Below are positions 19,045 to 31,040 of a DNA stretch of 64,000 nucleotides, piece after piece (position 1 is the first letter of the stretch; each line of letters opens with the position of its first letter). Source of the stretch: Micromonospora haikouensis (GTDB lineage: Bacteria > Actinomycetota > Actinomycetes > Mycobacteriales > Micromonosporaceae); the NCBI RefSeq assembly GCF_900091595.1, contig NZ_FMCW01000011.1, forward strand, positions 124,001 through 188,000, in the 5' to 3' direction. The position numbers and the translations under genes were made by a program. The notes under the pieces were generated by a model. The model was not told the DNA's origin. It worked only from the letters and a program-made list of their open reading frames with translations, and searched no databases.

Positions 19045-21788
19045 AGCGACCGGCCCGCCGGTGGGTGCGTCGCCGTCGGGTCGCCTCCGGCGAACGGCGC
19101 GGGTCGGGCGGGCGGAGCAGGTCCGAGGAGGCGAACAGGGTCCGCTTCGCCAGCTCCACCAGCCCCAGGTACGCCACGGTCAGCGCCGCCACCACCGGCA
19201 CGAACAGCGGCGGCAGCGGGCTGAACCCGAGCGGCCCGGCGACCGGCAGGTACGGGATGAGCCAGGCGACCGCCACGGCGGCCAGCAGCGGCCAGCAGCG
19301 GCCGGCTGGGCCGGCTGGGCCGGCTGCGCCAGAACGGGCTGGCCCGAGTGCGGATGGCGAAGACGACGAGGGTCTGGGTGGCCAGCGACTCGACGAACCA
19401 GCCGGTGCGGAACTCCGTCGGTCCGGCGTGCAGCACCCCGAGCAGCAGCGCGAACGCGAGGAAGTCGAACAGCGAGCTGAGCGGCCCGAAGGTCAGCATG
19501 AACCGGCGGATCTCCCGCAGGTCCCAGTGGGCGGGGCGGGCGAGCTGGTCGGCGTCCACCCGGTCGGTGGGGATGGCGATCTGGCTCAGGTCGTAGATCA
19601 GGTTGTTGAGCAGGATCTGGCCGGGCAGCATCGGCAGGAACGGCAGGAACGCCGACGCCCCGGCCGCGCTGAACATGTTGCCGAAGTTGCTGGACGTGCT
19701 TATCAGCACGTACTTGATGGTGTTGGCGAAGATCCGCCGGCCCTCGGTGACCCCGTCGGCGAGCACGTCGAGGTCCTTGTCGAGCAGCAGCACGTCGGCG
19801 GCGTCCCGGGCCACGTCGGTGCCGGTGTCGACGGAGATGCCGACGTCGGCGGCGTGCAGGGCGAGCGCGTCGTTGACGCCGTCGCCGAGGAACGCCACGT
19901 CCCGGCCGGCCGTGCGCTGGGCCCGCACCAGCCGGGCCTTGTCCTCGGGCGAGACCCGGGCGAACACGCTGGCCCGTTCGATCGCCGCCGGCAGCGCCGC
20001 GTCGTCCAGCCGGGCCAGGTCCGCCCCGGTGAGCACCCCGGTCACGGGGAGCCCGAGCTGCTCGCAGACCCGTACCGCGACGGCCGGGTGGTCGCCGGTG
20101 ATCACCTTGACGGTGACGCCGAGGGCGGCGAGCCGGCGCACGGCGCCCGCCGCGTCGGCCTTCGGCGGGTCGCGCAGCACCAGCAGTCCGGCGAGGCGCA
20201 GGTCCCGCTCGTCGGCCGGGTCGAGCCCGGCCAGGTCGGGGGCGGGCCGGCTGGCCACCGCGACCACCCGGCCGCCGTCGGCCAGTCGCGCGTCGAGGGC
20301 GTCCCGCGCCTGCTGCGGTACGTCCACACAGAGCGCCAGCAACTCCTCGGCCGCGCCCTTGGTGACGAGGAGCCGCCCGTGCGGCCCGTCGACGAGCACG
20401 CTGACCCGGCGGCGCTGGTGGTCGAAGGGGAGCACCGCCACCCGCCGGTACGCGTCGACCGGCTGGGCGGCGGCGGCCGGGGCCTGCCAGAGCGCCCGGT
20501 CCAGCGGGTTGCCGTCCGCGCCGTCCGGCCCGGCCTCGTTGGCCAGCAGCCCGGCGAGCAGCGGCCCGGGGCCGGCGGCGTCGAGCGGGCCGGCGGCGTC
20601 GGGCGGGTGGGTGGCGTCGCCCGGGTCGGCCGCGTCCGGCGGGCCGGCGGCCCCGGGCGGTGCCGGGGTGCCGACCGGCTGGCCGTCCGGGCCGAGCGCC
20701 TCGGCGAGGGTGAGCCGCCCGTCGGTCAGCGTGCCGGTCTTGTCGGTGAACAGCACCTCGACGTTGCCCAGGTCCTCCACGCAGACCAGGCGCTTGACCA
20801 GCACCCGCCGGGCGGCCAGCGCGCGGGTGCCGGCGGCCAGGCTGGCGGTGACGATCGCGGGCAGCAGTTGCGGGGTGATGCCGACGGCGATGGCCAGGCT
20901 GAACAGCACGGCGTCGATGACCGGCCGGTGCAGCACCAGGTTGATCACGAAGATGAGCGCGGTGAGCACGCCCGCCACCCGGGCCAGCAGCAGCGAGAAC
21001 CGGCGCAGCCCCTGCTGGAACTCGGTCTCGCCGTGCCGGGTGCCCAGCCCGACGGCGATCCGGCCGAACGCGGTGTGCCCGCCGGTGGCGACGACCAGGC
21101 CGACGCCCGAGCCGGCCCGCACCACGGTGCCCATCAGCGCGCCGGAGGCGAGGTCGTCGGGCGGCGTGCCGGGGGGCACCGGCGCGGTGTCCTTGACGGC
21201 GGCGGTGGACTCGCCGGTGAGCGCCGACTCGTCGCACTCCAGCCGGTGGGCCTCGATCAGCCGCAGGTCGGCCGGGACGACCTGGCCCAGCCCGATCCGC
21301 ACCACGTCGCCGGGGACCAGGTCGACGACGTCCACCGTCTCCACCCGGCCGGCGCGCACCACCGACGCGACGTGCCGGACCCGGTCGTGCAGGGCCGCCC
21401 CGGCCCGCTCCGCGCGGTACTCGTTGGCGAAGCCGAGGCCGACGCTGACCGCGAGGATCACCCCGATCACCACGGCGTCGGTGCGCTCGCCGACGAAGAA
21501 CGAGACCGTCGCGGCGGCCAGCAGCAGGCCGAGCAGCGCCGAGCGGAACTGGCGGGCCAGCACGGCGAGCGCGGACACCCGGTGGGTGCGTACCGCGTTC
21601 GGGCCGACCCGGTCGCGCCGTCGGCGTACCTCGTCGGGGGTCAGGCCCTGCGGGTCGGCGTCGAGGGCGGCGAGGGCGTCGGCGACGGTCAGCGCCGCCG
21701 CGTCGGTCGCCGCGAGCCACCCCTCGTCCTGTGCCGCTCCGGTCGCGTGCACCGCCACCGCCCCCACCTCGTCCTCCCGCCATTGCAC
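19031..21788 (-). pseudogene. mgtA: P-type Mg2+-transporting ATPase (MgtA-like), C-terminus frameshifted
   Basis: The first ~840 residues are a complete P-type ATPase core: the actuator ALTGEST, phosphorylation site DKTGTLTDGR, ATP-binding KGAAEE, hinge GDGVNDALALHAADVG, and MgtA-like membrane segments (GNMFSAAGASAFLPFLPMLP). A Pro/Ala/Asp repeat insert sits in the N-domain (about 20570-20690). Near the C-terminus a 10-bp tandem duplication (19281-19290 = 19291-19300) shifts the frame after SRPLLAA. Removing one copy joins it to VAVAWLIPYLPVAG and two more membrane helices ending at 19031. Without repair, the protein loses its last helices and reads through into the antisense of DUF885. The start is GTG 21788; a closer GTG near 21767 is possible. 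Confidence 0.88.
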
Positions 21789-21870
21789 ACCGTGGGCGGG
21801 CCGCCCGGGTCAGCATCCGTCGGGACGGGCCGGCGCGGTCAGGGCCGGACGGCCCCCGGCGCCGGGGCGG

Positions 21871-22709
21871 TCAGCCCGCGAGGCGGGCGGCGACGTGGTC
21901 GACGAGCCAGCGGGAGATGGAGTACGCGGGCGGCAGCTCCGCCGGCAGCCGGTCGAGCGGGAACCAGCGGGCCTCGGTCAGCTCCCGACCGTCGACGACC
22001 GGCTCGGCGGTGGTGTCGGCGACGGTCGCGGTGAACCCGGCCAGCAGCACGCCCGGCCCGGACAGCGCCCACGGCTGGCTGCCGAAGTAGGTGAGCCGCC
22101 CGAGGCCCAGCCCCACCTCCTCGCCGACCTCCCGGCGCGCGGCGTCCTCCAGCGACTCGCCGGCCTCCACGAACCCGGCGACCAGCGCCCACAGCGCCGT
22201 CGGCCCGGACGCGTGCCGGACCAGCAGCAGCTCGTCGGGGCCGCCGGTCGGCCCGGGGCGGGTGATGGCGACCAGGACGGCGGCGGAGAGCCGGATCGGC
22301 ACGTACAGGTCGCAGCCGGGGCAGCGGCGGGACTGCTCGCCCGGCACGTCGGCCAGCTCGGCCCGGCACGCCCCGCACCAGCGGTGGGTGCGGCGGAAGG
22401 TGAGCACGGCCAGCGCCCGGCCGGCCAGGTCCGCCAGCGGGGCGGGCAGCGCGGCGGCGAGCGACCGCCAGCTGCGCCACCTGCCCTCCGGCGGCTGGTC
22501 GTCGGTGGCGTCCGCGCCCCAGGCGGGCACGCCGTCGAGCGTGCCGAGGGGCACCCAGTCGGTGCCGGCGGGCAGCTCGCCGACGCGGGGGAAGTGGCCG
22601 TCGGGGCCGGTCAGCAGCTTCCGCCCAGCGAGCACCAGGGCGAGGTCACCGGGCTGCGGCGGGCCGTCGTGCGGTGCCCCCGCCACGAACGCGCCCGCGG
22701 GGTGTTCCG

Positions 22710-22713
<4 letters not shown>
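21871..22713 (-). CDS. nudC: NADH pyrophosphatase NudC (Nudix)
   Basis: The 280-aa protein has the NudC arrangement: a variable N-terminal domain, a zinc ribbon with two CxxC pairs (WCGACRAEL, RRCPGC), the Nudix box GFVEAGESLEDAARREVGEE with its G-E-REVxEE residues, and GSQPWALSGPG, a variant of the SQPWPFP motif that marks NAD(H) specificity. The enzyme hydrolyses NAD(H) and can remove NAD caps from RNA. GTG 22713 overlaps the upstream lipoprotein stop (GTGA), which suggests co-translation. Confidence 0.93.
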
Positions 22714-24897
<2,184 letters not shown>

Positions 24898-24931
24898 GAC
24901 ACCCAGTGGGCCTCGGGGGAGGGGTGTGACG

Positions 24932-25564
24932 ATGCAGCAGCGCCGCACACCGGGTGGCCAGCGTCCCGTCCGCCGGCCGGGTCAGTCCGGCCGGCCGGGC
25001 GGGGCCCGCGCCCGGGCGTCGGTCCGCGACGGCGTCCGCGTGGAGGCACGCGCCGCCGGCCGGTCACCCGGCTCGGCACGCGCCACCGAGTCGGTACGCT
25101 CCGCGAACCGTCCCGCCGCCGCGCGGCGCACCGCCGCCGGTGGCACGGTCAAGCGGCTCTCCGCACCCCACCCCCGACGCTTCACCGGCCGGGCCACCGT
25201 GCTGTTCGCGGTGCTCATCGCGCTCGCCCTCGCGTACACCTATCCGGTCCGGGTCTATCTGGACCAGCAGGCGGACATCGAGCGGATGGAGGCGGCCCAG
25301 GCCGCCCAGCGGCAGCTCATCGCCGAGCGCGCCGCCGAGGCGGCCAAGTGGCGCGACGACGAGTACATCCGCATCCAGGCCCGGGAGCGGTTCTACATGG
25401 TCTACCCGGGCGAGGTCCCGGTGATCGTGCTCAACGACCCGGCGGGCGCGGCCCGGGACGCGGGCGGCGGGAAGGCCCCCGCCCGGCCGGAGACCCCCGA
25501 TCCCTGGTACGACACCCTGTGGTCGAGCGTGCGGGCCGCGAACGCCGACCGCCCCGGCCAGTGA
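24932..25564 (+). CDS. DivIC/FtsB-like septum formation initiator
   Basis: The 210-aa bitopic protein has a long basic, disordered N-terminus (residues 1-85), one membrane helix (VLFAVLIALALAYTYPV), a coiled coil (QADIERMEAAQAAQRQL) and the family block WRDDEYIRIQARERFYMVYP. FtsB/DivIC proteins bridge early and late divisome components; position directly after eno is typical for actinomycetes. ATG 24932 has GGGGGAGG upstream; GTG 24926 is an alternative. Confidence 0.9.
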   Translation: MQQRRTPGGQRPVRRPGQSGRPGGARARASVRDGVRVEARAAGRSPGSARATESVRSANRPAAARRTAAGGTVKRLSAPHPRRFTGRATVLFAVLIALALAYTYPVRVYLDQQADIERMEAAQAAQRQLIAERAAEAAKWRDDEYIRIQARERFYMVYPGEVPVIVLNDPAGAARDAGGGKAPARPETPDPWYDTLWSSVRAANADRPGQ

Positions 25565-25634
25565 GCGCGCCACTTCCCGCACGCAGACGTTCCCGCACGC
25601 AGACGCTCCCGCGCACCGACGAAAGATGGGCACC

Positions 25635-26192
25635 GTGACTGTCGTACCCCCGCCCGACCCGGCGGCGGACTCCGTACCCCCGCCGAAGCGGGAGCCGGCC
25701 ACCGAGGCCGACCTGGCGGCGGTGGCCGCCCAGCTCGGGCGCACGCCGCGCGGCACCCGGGCGGTGGCCCACCGCTGCCCCTGCGGCCTGCCCGACGTGG
25801 TGGAGACGACCCCGCGCCTGGCCGACGGCACGCCCTTCCCGACGTTGTTCTACCTGACCTGCCCCCGGGCGACGGCCGCGTGCAGCCGGCTGGAGTCGGC
25901 CGGGGTGATGAGGGAGATGGCCGAGCGGCTGGCCGCCGACCCGGAGCTGGCCGCCCGCTACCGGGCGGCGCACGAGGACTACCTGGCCCGCCGCGAGGCG
26001 ATCGGGCACGTGCCGGAGATCGACGGCGTGTCGGCCGGCGGCATGCCCGGCCGGGTCAAGTGCCTGCACGTGCACCTCGGCCACGCGCTCGGCGCGGGCC
26101 CGGGGGTCAACCCGTTCGGCGACGAGACCCTCGCGCTGGTGGAGAAGTGGTGGGCGGCCGGGCCGTGCGTGGACGTCCCGGCGGCGGGGTGA
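25635..26192 (+). CDS. DUF501 protein
   Basis: The protein of about 185 aa has a conserved actinobacterial core: VAHRCPCGLPDVVETTPRL, FPTLFYLTCPRA, and VKCLHVHLGHALG with a Cys/His pattern that could bind metal. The function is unknown. It lies between the septum gene and the acetyltransferase, as is common. GTG 25635 has GAAAG at a suitable distance; ATG 25626 is a longer alternative. The upstream spacer has a duplicated word, CCCGCACGCAGACG (about 25578-25607). Confidence 0.85.
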   Translation: MTVVPPPDPAADSVPPPKREPATEADLAAVAAQLGRTPRGTRAVAHRCPCGLPDVVETTPRLADGTPFPTLFYLTCPRATAACSRLESAGVMREMAERLAADPELAARYRAAHEDYLARREAIGHVPEIDGVSAGGMPGRVKCLHVHLGHALGAGPGVNPFGDETLALVEKWWAAGPCVDVPAAG

Positions 26193-26193
26193 G

Positions 26194-26700
26194 ATGACCA
26201 CCGACACGGTTCTCGTCCGCCGCGCCCGCACCTCCGACGTGCGCGGCATCCGGCGGCTCGTCGACACCTACACCGACGACCGGCGGCTGCTCAGCAAGGC
26301 CACGGTCACCCTCTACGAGGACGTGCAGGAGTTCCGGGTCGCGGCCGACGCCGGCACCGTCGTTGGCTGCGGCGCGCTGCACGTGATGTGGGAGGACCTG
26401 GCCGAGATCCGCACGGTGGCCGTCGACCCGGCGTACCGGGGGCGGCGGATCGGGCACCGCATCGTCGGCGAGCTGATCGACGCGGCCCGGGAGATCGGGG
26501 TGGCCCGCATCTTCGTGTTGACCTTCGAGACCCGGTTCTTCGCCTCGTTCGGCTTCCGCGAGATCGACGGCGCACCGGTGCCGCAGCCGGTGTACGAGCA
26601 GCTCCTGCGCTCGTACGACGAGGGTGTCGCCGAGTTCCTGGACCTGGAACGGGTCAAGCCCAACACCCTCGGCAACACCCGCATGCTGCTGCGCCTCTGA
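26194..26700 (+). CDS. argA: Amino-acid N-acetyltransferase (GNAT, short ArgA type)
   Basis: The 168-aa GNAT protein resembles the short single-domain N-acetylglutamate synthases of actinobacteria: VRRARTSDVRGIRRLVDTY, EDLAEIRTVAVDPAYRGRRI with the acetyl-CoA loop, and FETRFFASFGF. It lacks the amino-acid-kinase domain of classical ArgA. It would acetylate glutamate at the first step of arginine synthesis. The start lies 1 nt after the DUF501 stop, so both share a transcript. Confidence 0.82.
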   Translation: MTTDTVLVRRARTSDVRGIRRLVDTYTDDRRLLSKATVTLYEDVQEFRVAADAGTVVGCGALHVMWEDLAEIRTVAVDPAYRGRRIGHRIVGELIDAAREIGVARIFVLTFETRFFASFGFREIDGAPVPQPVYEQLLRSYDEGVAEFLDLERVKPNTLGNTRMLLRL

Positions 26701-26730
26701 TCTCTTGATCACGTGGGGCACGCTGGCGGG

Positions 26731-28116
26731 ATGGGGATCGTCCGTCGCGTGTGCGCGGTGCTGCTGACCGCCGCCGCCCTCCTCGGGGTCGCCCGCCTCG
26801 TCGTCCCGGCCACCGCCGGCCCGGACGGCGAGCCGCCCGGGGTGGCCCGGCAGCTCGCCTTCCTGCGCGCCGCCCTCGACGACGGCGCGGGCGAGGACGC
26901 CCAGGCGCTGTTCCCGGAGGGCTGGTTCTTCGCCCACGCCCTGTACGGGCTGGCCCGCGTCGAGCTGGGCCTGCGCAAGCCGGCGGGGCGGCGGGCCGGC
27001 GAGCTGCGGGAGGCCCGCTTGGCGCTGGCCCGGCTGGAGTCGCCCGCCGGCACCGCCCCGTTCGATCCCGGCCTCACCCCCGCGTACGGGATCTTCTGGC
27101 AGGGCTGGACGAACTGGCTGCGCGGCGGCATCCTCGCCCTGCAACCGGCCGACCGGCGGGACCCGGCGGAGGTGGCCCGGTTCGTCGAGGCGTCCGCCGC
27201 GATCGGGGCGGCGTTCGACGCGTCCGGCACGCCGTACCTGGCCGCGTACCCGGGGCAGGCGTGGCCGGTCGACTCGACCGTGGCGGTGGCCTCGCTGCGG
27301 CTGCACGACGCGCTGCTGCCCTCCGGCGCGCTGCCGCCCGATCCGTTGCGGCCCGGCTCGCCGTCGCCCGGCACGCCGTCCACCGAGGTCCCGCCCGGCG
27401 CCCCGCCGCCGCCGCGGTTCGCCGGCACCGTGGCCCGCTGGCTGGACGGCGTGCGGCAGCGCCTCGACCCGCGCACCGGCCTGCTGCCGCACCGGGTCGA
27501 CCCGGTGACCGGGGCGCCGGCCGAGGTGGCCCGCGCCACCTCCCAGAGCGTCATCCAACGGTTCCTGGTGGACGTCGACCCGGCGTTCGCCCGCGCGCAG
27601 TACCTGGCCTTCCGGGACCGGTTCGTGGCGTCCCCGCTGGGGCTCGGCCCGGCCGTGCGCGAATACCCGGACGGCCTGGCCGGGCCGGCCGACGTGGACT
27701 CCGGGCCGCTGGTGCTCGGGGTGAGCCTGTCGGCGACCGTGGTCACCCTCGGCGCGGCCCAGTCCCAGGGCGACGCGGCGCTGGCCGGCGCGCTGGCCAA
27801 CTACGGCGACCTCGTCGGCCTGCCCGTCGACACCCCGACCACCCGCCGGTACGCGTTCGGCGTCCTGCCGGTCGGCGACGCGTTCCTCGCCTGGTCGAAG
27901 ACCGCCCGCCCCTGGGTGGCCGACCAACCGGACCCGCCCCCGGCCACCGTGCGCTGGTGGTGGCGGCTGCCCCTGCTGGCGGCGCTGCTGCTGGTCGGCG
28001 CGCTCGGCTGGCTGCCCGAGCTGTTCCGCCGCTCCCGCCACGGCTCTCTCCCGGGGCGGCCCGCCGGTGACCCCCGTCGTCCCGTCGCTGCGGGCGCGGC
28101 GGGGCCGCTGCCGTAG
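26731..28116 (+). CDS. Membrane-anchored hypothetical protein
   Basis: The 461-aa protein has an N-terminal signal/anchor (VCAVLLTAAALLGVARLVV), a large extracytoplasmic alpha-helical domain and a C-terminal membrane helix (LPLLAALLLVGALGWLPEL) with a basic tail. Repeated helical blocks such as YGIFWQGWTNWLRGG and VDSGPLVLGVSLSATVV suggest an alpha/alpha-toroid, but this is inference. A Pro/Ser-rich linker is at residues about 205-230. I do not recognise the family. The ATG 26731 lacks a strong ribosome site. Confidence 0.75.
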   Translation: MGIVRRVCAVLLTAAALLGVARLVVPATAGPDGEPPGVARQLAFLRAALDDGAGEDAQALFPEGWFFAHALYGLARVELGLRKPAGRRAGELREARLALARLESPAGTAPFDPGLTPAYGIFWQGWTNWLRGGILALQPADRRDPAEVARFVEASAAIGAAFDASGTPYLAAYPGQAWPVDSTVAVASLRLHDALLPSGALPPDPLRPGSPSPGTPSTEVPPGAPPPPRFAGTVARWLDGVRQRLDPRTGLLPHRVDPVTGAPAEVARATSQSVIQRFLVDVDPAFARAQYLAFRDRFVASPLGLGPAVREYPDGLAGPADVDSGPLVLGVSLSATVVTLGAAQSQGDAALAGALANYGDLVGLPVDTPTTRRYAFGVLPVGDAFLAWSKTARPWVADQPDPPPATVRWWWRLPLLAALLLVGALGWLPELFRRSRHGSLPGRPAGDPRRPVAAGAAGPLP

Positions 28117-28119
28117 GGT
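28114..28119 (+). promoter_or_regulatory. -10 box of leaderless ppx transcript
   Basis: TAGGGT is followed by 7 nt and the GTG at 28127, the same geometry as at 17409. The box overlaps the stop codon region of the preceding gene. Confidence 0.7.
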
Positions 28120-28126
28120 TGCTGCC

Positions 28127-29068
28127 GTGACGACGCGTGTGGCCGCCATCGACTGCGGGACGAACTCGATCCGACTGCTGGTCGCCGACCTGCCCGACCC
28201 GTCCGCCGGGCCGGACGCGCCGCTGGTCGACCTGAGCCGCCGGATGGAGATCGTCCGCCTCGGTCAGGGCGTCGACAAGACGGGCCGGCTCGCCCCCGAG
28301 GCGATCGAGCGGACCCGGGTGGCCCTGGCCTCGTACGCCGCCGAGATCGACACGCTCGGCGTCGACCGGGTGCGGATGTGCGCCACCTCGGCGTCCCGGG
28401 ACGCCTCCAACGCCGGGGACTTCCGGGCGATGGTGGAGCGCACCCTCGGCGTCGCGCCCGAGGTGGTCACCGGCGACGAGGAGGCCCGGCTCTCCTTCAC
28501 CGGCGCGGTGCGCGGCCTGCCCGCCGACGCCCTGGAGCCGTACCTGGTCATCGACATCGGCGGCGGGTCCACCGAGTTCGTGGTCGGCACCCGGGCCGGC
28601 GGCGTCGAGGCCGCGATCTCGATGGACGTCGGCTGCGTCCGGATGACCGAGCGGCACCTGCTCGGCGACCCGCCCGGCCTCGACCAGATCGCCGCCGCGC
28701 AGGCCGACATCACCGTCGCGGTGGACCGCGCGCTGGAGGCCGTGCCGGGCCGGCAGGCCGCCACCCTGGTCGGGCTCGCCGGGTCGGTCACCACCGTCGT
28801 GGCCATCGCCGAGGGCCTCACGGAGTACGAGCCGGAGCGCATCCACCACGCCCGGGTGTCGTACGGCGCGGTGGCGGAGGTGACCGCCGACCTGCTGGCG
28901 AAGACCCGCGAGCAGCGGCTGGCGATCCCGGTGATGCACCCGGGCCGGGCCGACGTGATCGGCGCGGGGGCCCTGGTGCTGCGCACGATCATGGAGCGGG
29001 CGGGCATGTCGACGGTGGTGGCGAGCGAGCACGACATCCTCGACGGCATCGCCTGGAGCCTGCAGTAA
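28127..29068 (+). CDS. ppx: Ppx/GppA family exopolyphosphatase
   Basis: The 313-aa protein has the actin-like ATPase fold motifs: AAIDCGTNSIRLLVAD at the N-terminus, CATSASRDASN, VVTGDEEARLSF, VIDIGGGSTEF (second phosphate loop) and GLAGSVTTV. The short length, lacking the C-terminal HD-like domain of E. coli Ppx, matches mycobacterial Ppx1. It degrades polyphosphate or pppGpp. The GTG 28127 start follows from the leaderless promoter. Confidence 0.92.
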   Translation: MTTRVAAIDCGTNSIRLLVADLPDPSAGPDAPLVDLSRRMEIVRLGQGVDKTGRLAPEAIERTRVALASYAAEIDTLGVDRVRMCATSASRDASNAGDFRAMVERTLGVAPEVVTGDEEARLSFTGAVRGLPADALEPYLVIDIGGGSTEFVVGTRAGGVEAAISMDVGCVRMTERHLLGDPPGLDQIAAAQADITVAVDRALEAVPGRQAATLVGLAGSVTTVVAIAEGLTEYEPERIHHARVSYGAVAEVTADLLAKTREQRLAIPVMHPGRADVIGAGALVLRTIMERAGMSTVVASEHDILDGIAWSLQ

Positions 29069-29075
29069 CGGGCCG

Positions 29076-29101
29076 GCGGGCCGGGCTGACGCCCGGCCCG
29101 C
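29076..29101. terminator. Bidirectional hairpin terminator between ppx and DUF1996 gene
   Basis: GCGGGCCGGGC (29076-29086) and GCCCGGCCCGC (29091-29101) form a perfect 11-bp stem with a TGAC loop, placed between convergent stop codons at 29068 and 29118. Confidence 0.75.
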
Positions 29102-29117
29102 TCGGGCGGTCATCCGG

Positions 29118-30893
29118 TCAGGAGCACCGACGCCCCTCGTTCAGGCAGGCCGCGATCCGGCGCATCTGCTTCTCGGAGTTGACGTTGACGAAGTCGTTGT
29201 GGTCCGAGAACGGGTTGTGGTTCTCCTCGGGGAACGAGTCCAGCGCGTACTGGCCCCGGAGCTGCACGGCGCGCGGGATGTCGTAGGAGATGCTGATCCG
29301 CAGCTGCGGGATCGCCACGAAGCCCTGCGGGCAGGCCCCGGTCGTCGGGTCGGCGAAGGCCAGGTGGGCGCGGTGGTTCTCGCTGTCGGTGTTCCGGCCG
29401 TCCCAGCAGCCGGGGAAGTCCTGCACCCGCATGACCTGGCTGCCGTCGGGGCAGATCGGGTAGCGGTCGGACAGCCGGTCGGCGAAGCCCGAGCAGGTCC
29501 AGGTGGCGCGGGCGTTGGCCGGGCCCCGGCTGGTGGGCTTGGCGTCGCCGGTCAGCGCCCGCAGGAACCTCGGCATCGCCGTGACCTTCGCGCCCGGGTT
29601 GCCCCGGTACTCGATCAGCACCTTCGACGGCTGCACGATCCGGCCGGTGTTGTTCGGCAGCTCCAGGTTGGGCCCCTGCGGCTCCGGCAGCGGCTTCTCC
29701 CCGGCGTTGTTGTTGCCGTTGCCGTTCCCGCCGTTGTTCCCGTTGCCGTTGTTGTTGCCGCCGGGCTGGCCGCCCACGGGGCGTTCGTCGAGCGTGCAGG
29801 GGGCGAGCGCCTCAAGCCCCTGCGGCCGGGGCGCGGTGCGGCCGATCGCGATGGCGATCCGGTCGAGGGTGGCGACGCGCTTGGACTGCAACGGTCCGAC
29901 GATCGCGTTCAGCGCGAAGTTCGGGCCGCCCTGACCCTTCGTGGTGACCAGCCGTTCGTTCGCCTCCGCGAGCTGCTGGTCGAGCAGGTCGAGGTTGCGG
30001 TTGACCTCGTCGAGGGCCGACGCCGGCACCCCGGGCAGCTTGTCGCGGACGCTCGGGCACCGCACGCCGGGGCTGGCGCCGCTGGCCGTTACCGGTGCCG
30101 CGCTGTGCGTGGCGTGCAGGCCGTCGTAGCTGACCTCGCAGTCCACGAGCGACACCAGGCCACGGGGACGGCTGCCGGCCCCGCTCATCGTCCGGGAGAT
30201 CCGCTTGATCGTCTCGGCCCGTTCGGCGCGCAGGGCGCCGATCACGGACTGGTTGAGGCGCTGGTCGATCCGGCCCCGGCTGGCGGCCAGCCGGGCGTTG
30301 GCCGACGCGAGTTGCCGGTCGAGGGCGGCCAGGTCCCGCCGTACGCTGTCGCGGGCGGACGCGGGCACCGCCGGCAGCCGGTCGGCGACCCGGGGGCAGG
30401 AGACCGTCGGTTGCACCGCGCCCAGCGCCTGCGTGCCCAGGTTGGCCCGCACCGCCTTGTCGATCCGCACGACCGGCCAGAAGTACGACGAGCGGTCCCC
30501 GTTGCGGCAGGTGGTCCCGGACGCGGCCAGCACCGCGTCGGGGGTGTTGGCGTCGATCGCCAGGTTGCCGACGAAGTCGTGCAGGTGTTCCGCCCCGTTG
30601 CGGATCCCGGGCTGGGCGACGGGATTGTCCGGGCTGAACTTGCCGTTGCGGTTGGTCCCGCAGTCCACGGTGAAGACGCCCTTGGACGCGTTCGGGCCCA
30701 GCCGCGGTGTCGGCACGTTGACGGCGACCCGCTCGATGGGGACGAAGTCGTTGAGGTTGGCCTCCGCCGAGGCGCTGCCCCGGCCGCCGCCGGAGACGAA
30801 CGTGACCGTGAGCGCGCCGACCGCCCCGACGGCCGCCACCACCGCCACCACCCGGCTGCCCCGGACCCGTCTCCGCTTTCCGCTGCCCGCCAT
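29118..30893 (-). CDS. Secreted DUF1996 protein with duplicated helical insert
   Basis: The 591-aa protein starts at ATG 30893 behind GGAGG and has an uncleaved or signal-type N-terminal helix (VVAVVAAVGAVGALTVTF). DUF1996 is recognisable in two parts: the front (NVPTPRLGPNAS, HLHDFVGN, FWPVVRID) and the back (PKVLIEYRGN-like, MRVQDFPGCWDGRN, HLAFADP, ISYDIP). Between them lie two homologous ~115-aa helical units, each opening with C-P-x-V-x-D-x-L-P, and an Asn/Gly repeat linker (29700-29765). DUF1996 proteins are secreted and poorly understood. The inserted duplication is unusual. Confidence 0.87.
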   Translation of the reverse strand: MAGSGKRRRVRGSRVVAVVAAVGAVGALTVTFVSGGGRGSASAEANLNDFVPIERVAVNVPTPRLGPNASKGVFTVDCGTNRNGKFSPDNPVAQPGIRNGAEHLHDFVGNLAIDANTPDAVLAASGTTCRNGDRSSYFWPVVRIDKAVRANLGTQALGAVQPTVSCPRVADRLPAVPASARDSVRRDLAALDRQLASANARLAASRGRIDQRLNQSVIGALRAERAETIKRISRTMSGAGSRPRGLVSLVDCEVSYDGLHATHSAAPVTASGASPGVRCPSVRDKLPGVPASALDEVNRNLDLLDQQLAEANERLVTTKGQGGPNFALNAIVGPLQSKRVATLDRIAIAIGRTAPRPQGLEALAPCTLDERPVGGQPGGNNNGNGNNGGNGNGNNNAGEKPLPEPQGPNLELPNNTGRIVQPSKVLIEYRGNPGAKVTAMPRFLRALTGDAKPTSRGPANARATWTCSGFADRLSDRYPICPDGSQVMRVQDFPGCWDGRNTDSENHRAHLAFADPTTGACPQGFVAIPQLRISISYDIPRAVQLRGQYALDSFPEENHNPFSDHNDFVNVNSEKQMRRIAACLNEGRRCS

Positions 30894-31040
30894 CGGGTTC
30901 CTCCGTCGTGCCGGGCACTTCGCCGTGAAGTGCCGTCCGCCCGGGGGTACGGCCCTACCGGCTCCTCACGATCGACCCGGCCGCGACGCGTAATCGACAG
31001 GTAAGAAAGGCGCGCAGGATCGCGCTCGATCCGGGGTCGT
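30894..31040. other. Spacer upstream of the DUF1996 gene
   Basis: Apart from the ribosome site next to 30893, nothing coding is convincing. A single promoter for the DUF1996 gene should lie here. The right end is the 3' side of the AlpA-like gene. Confidence 0.4.
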
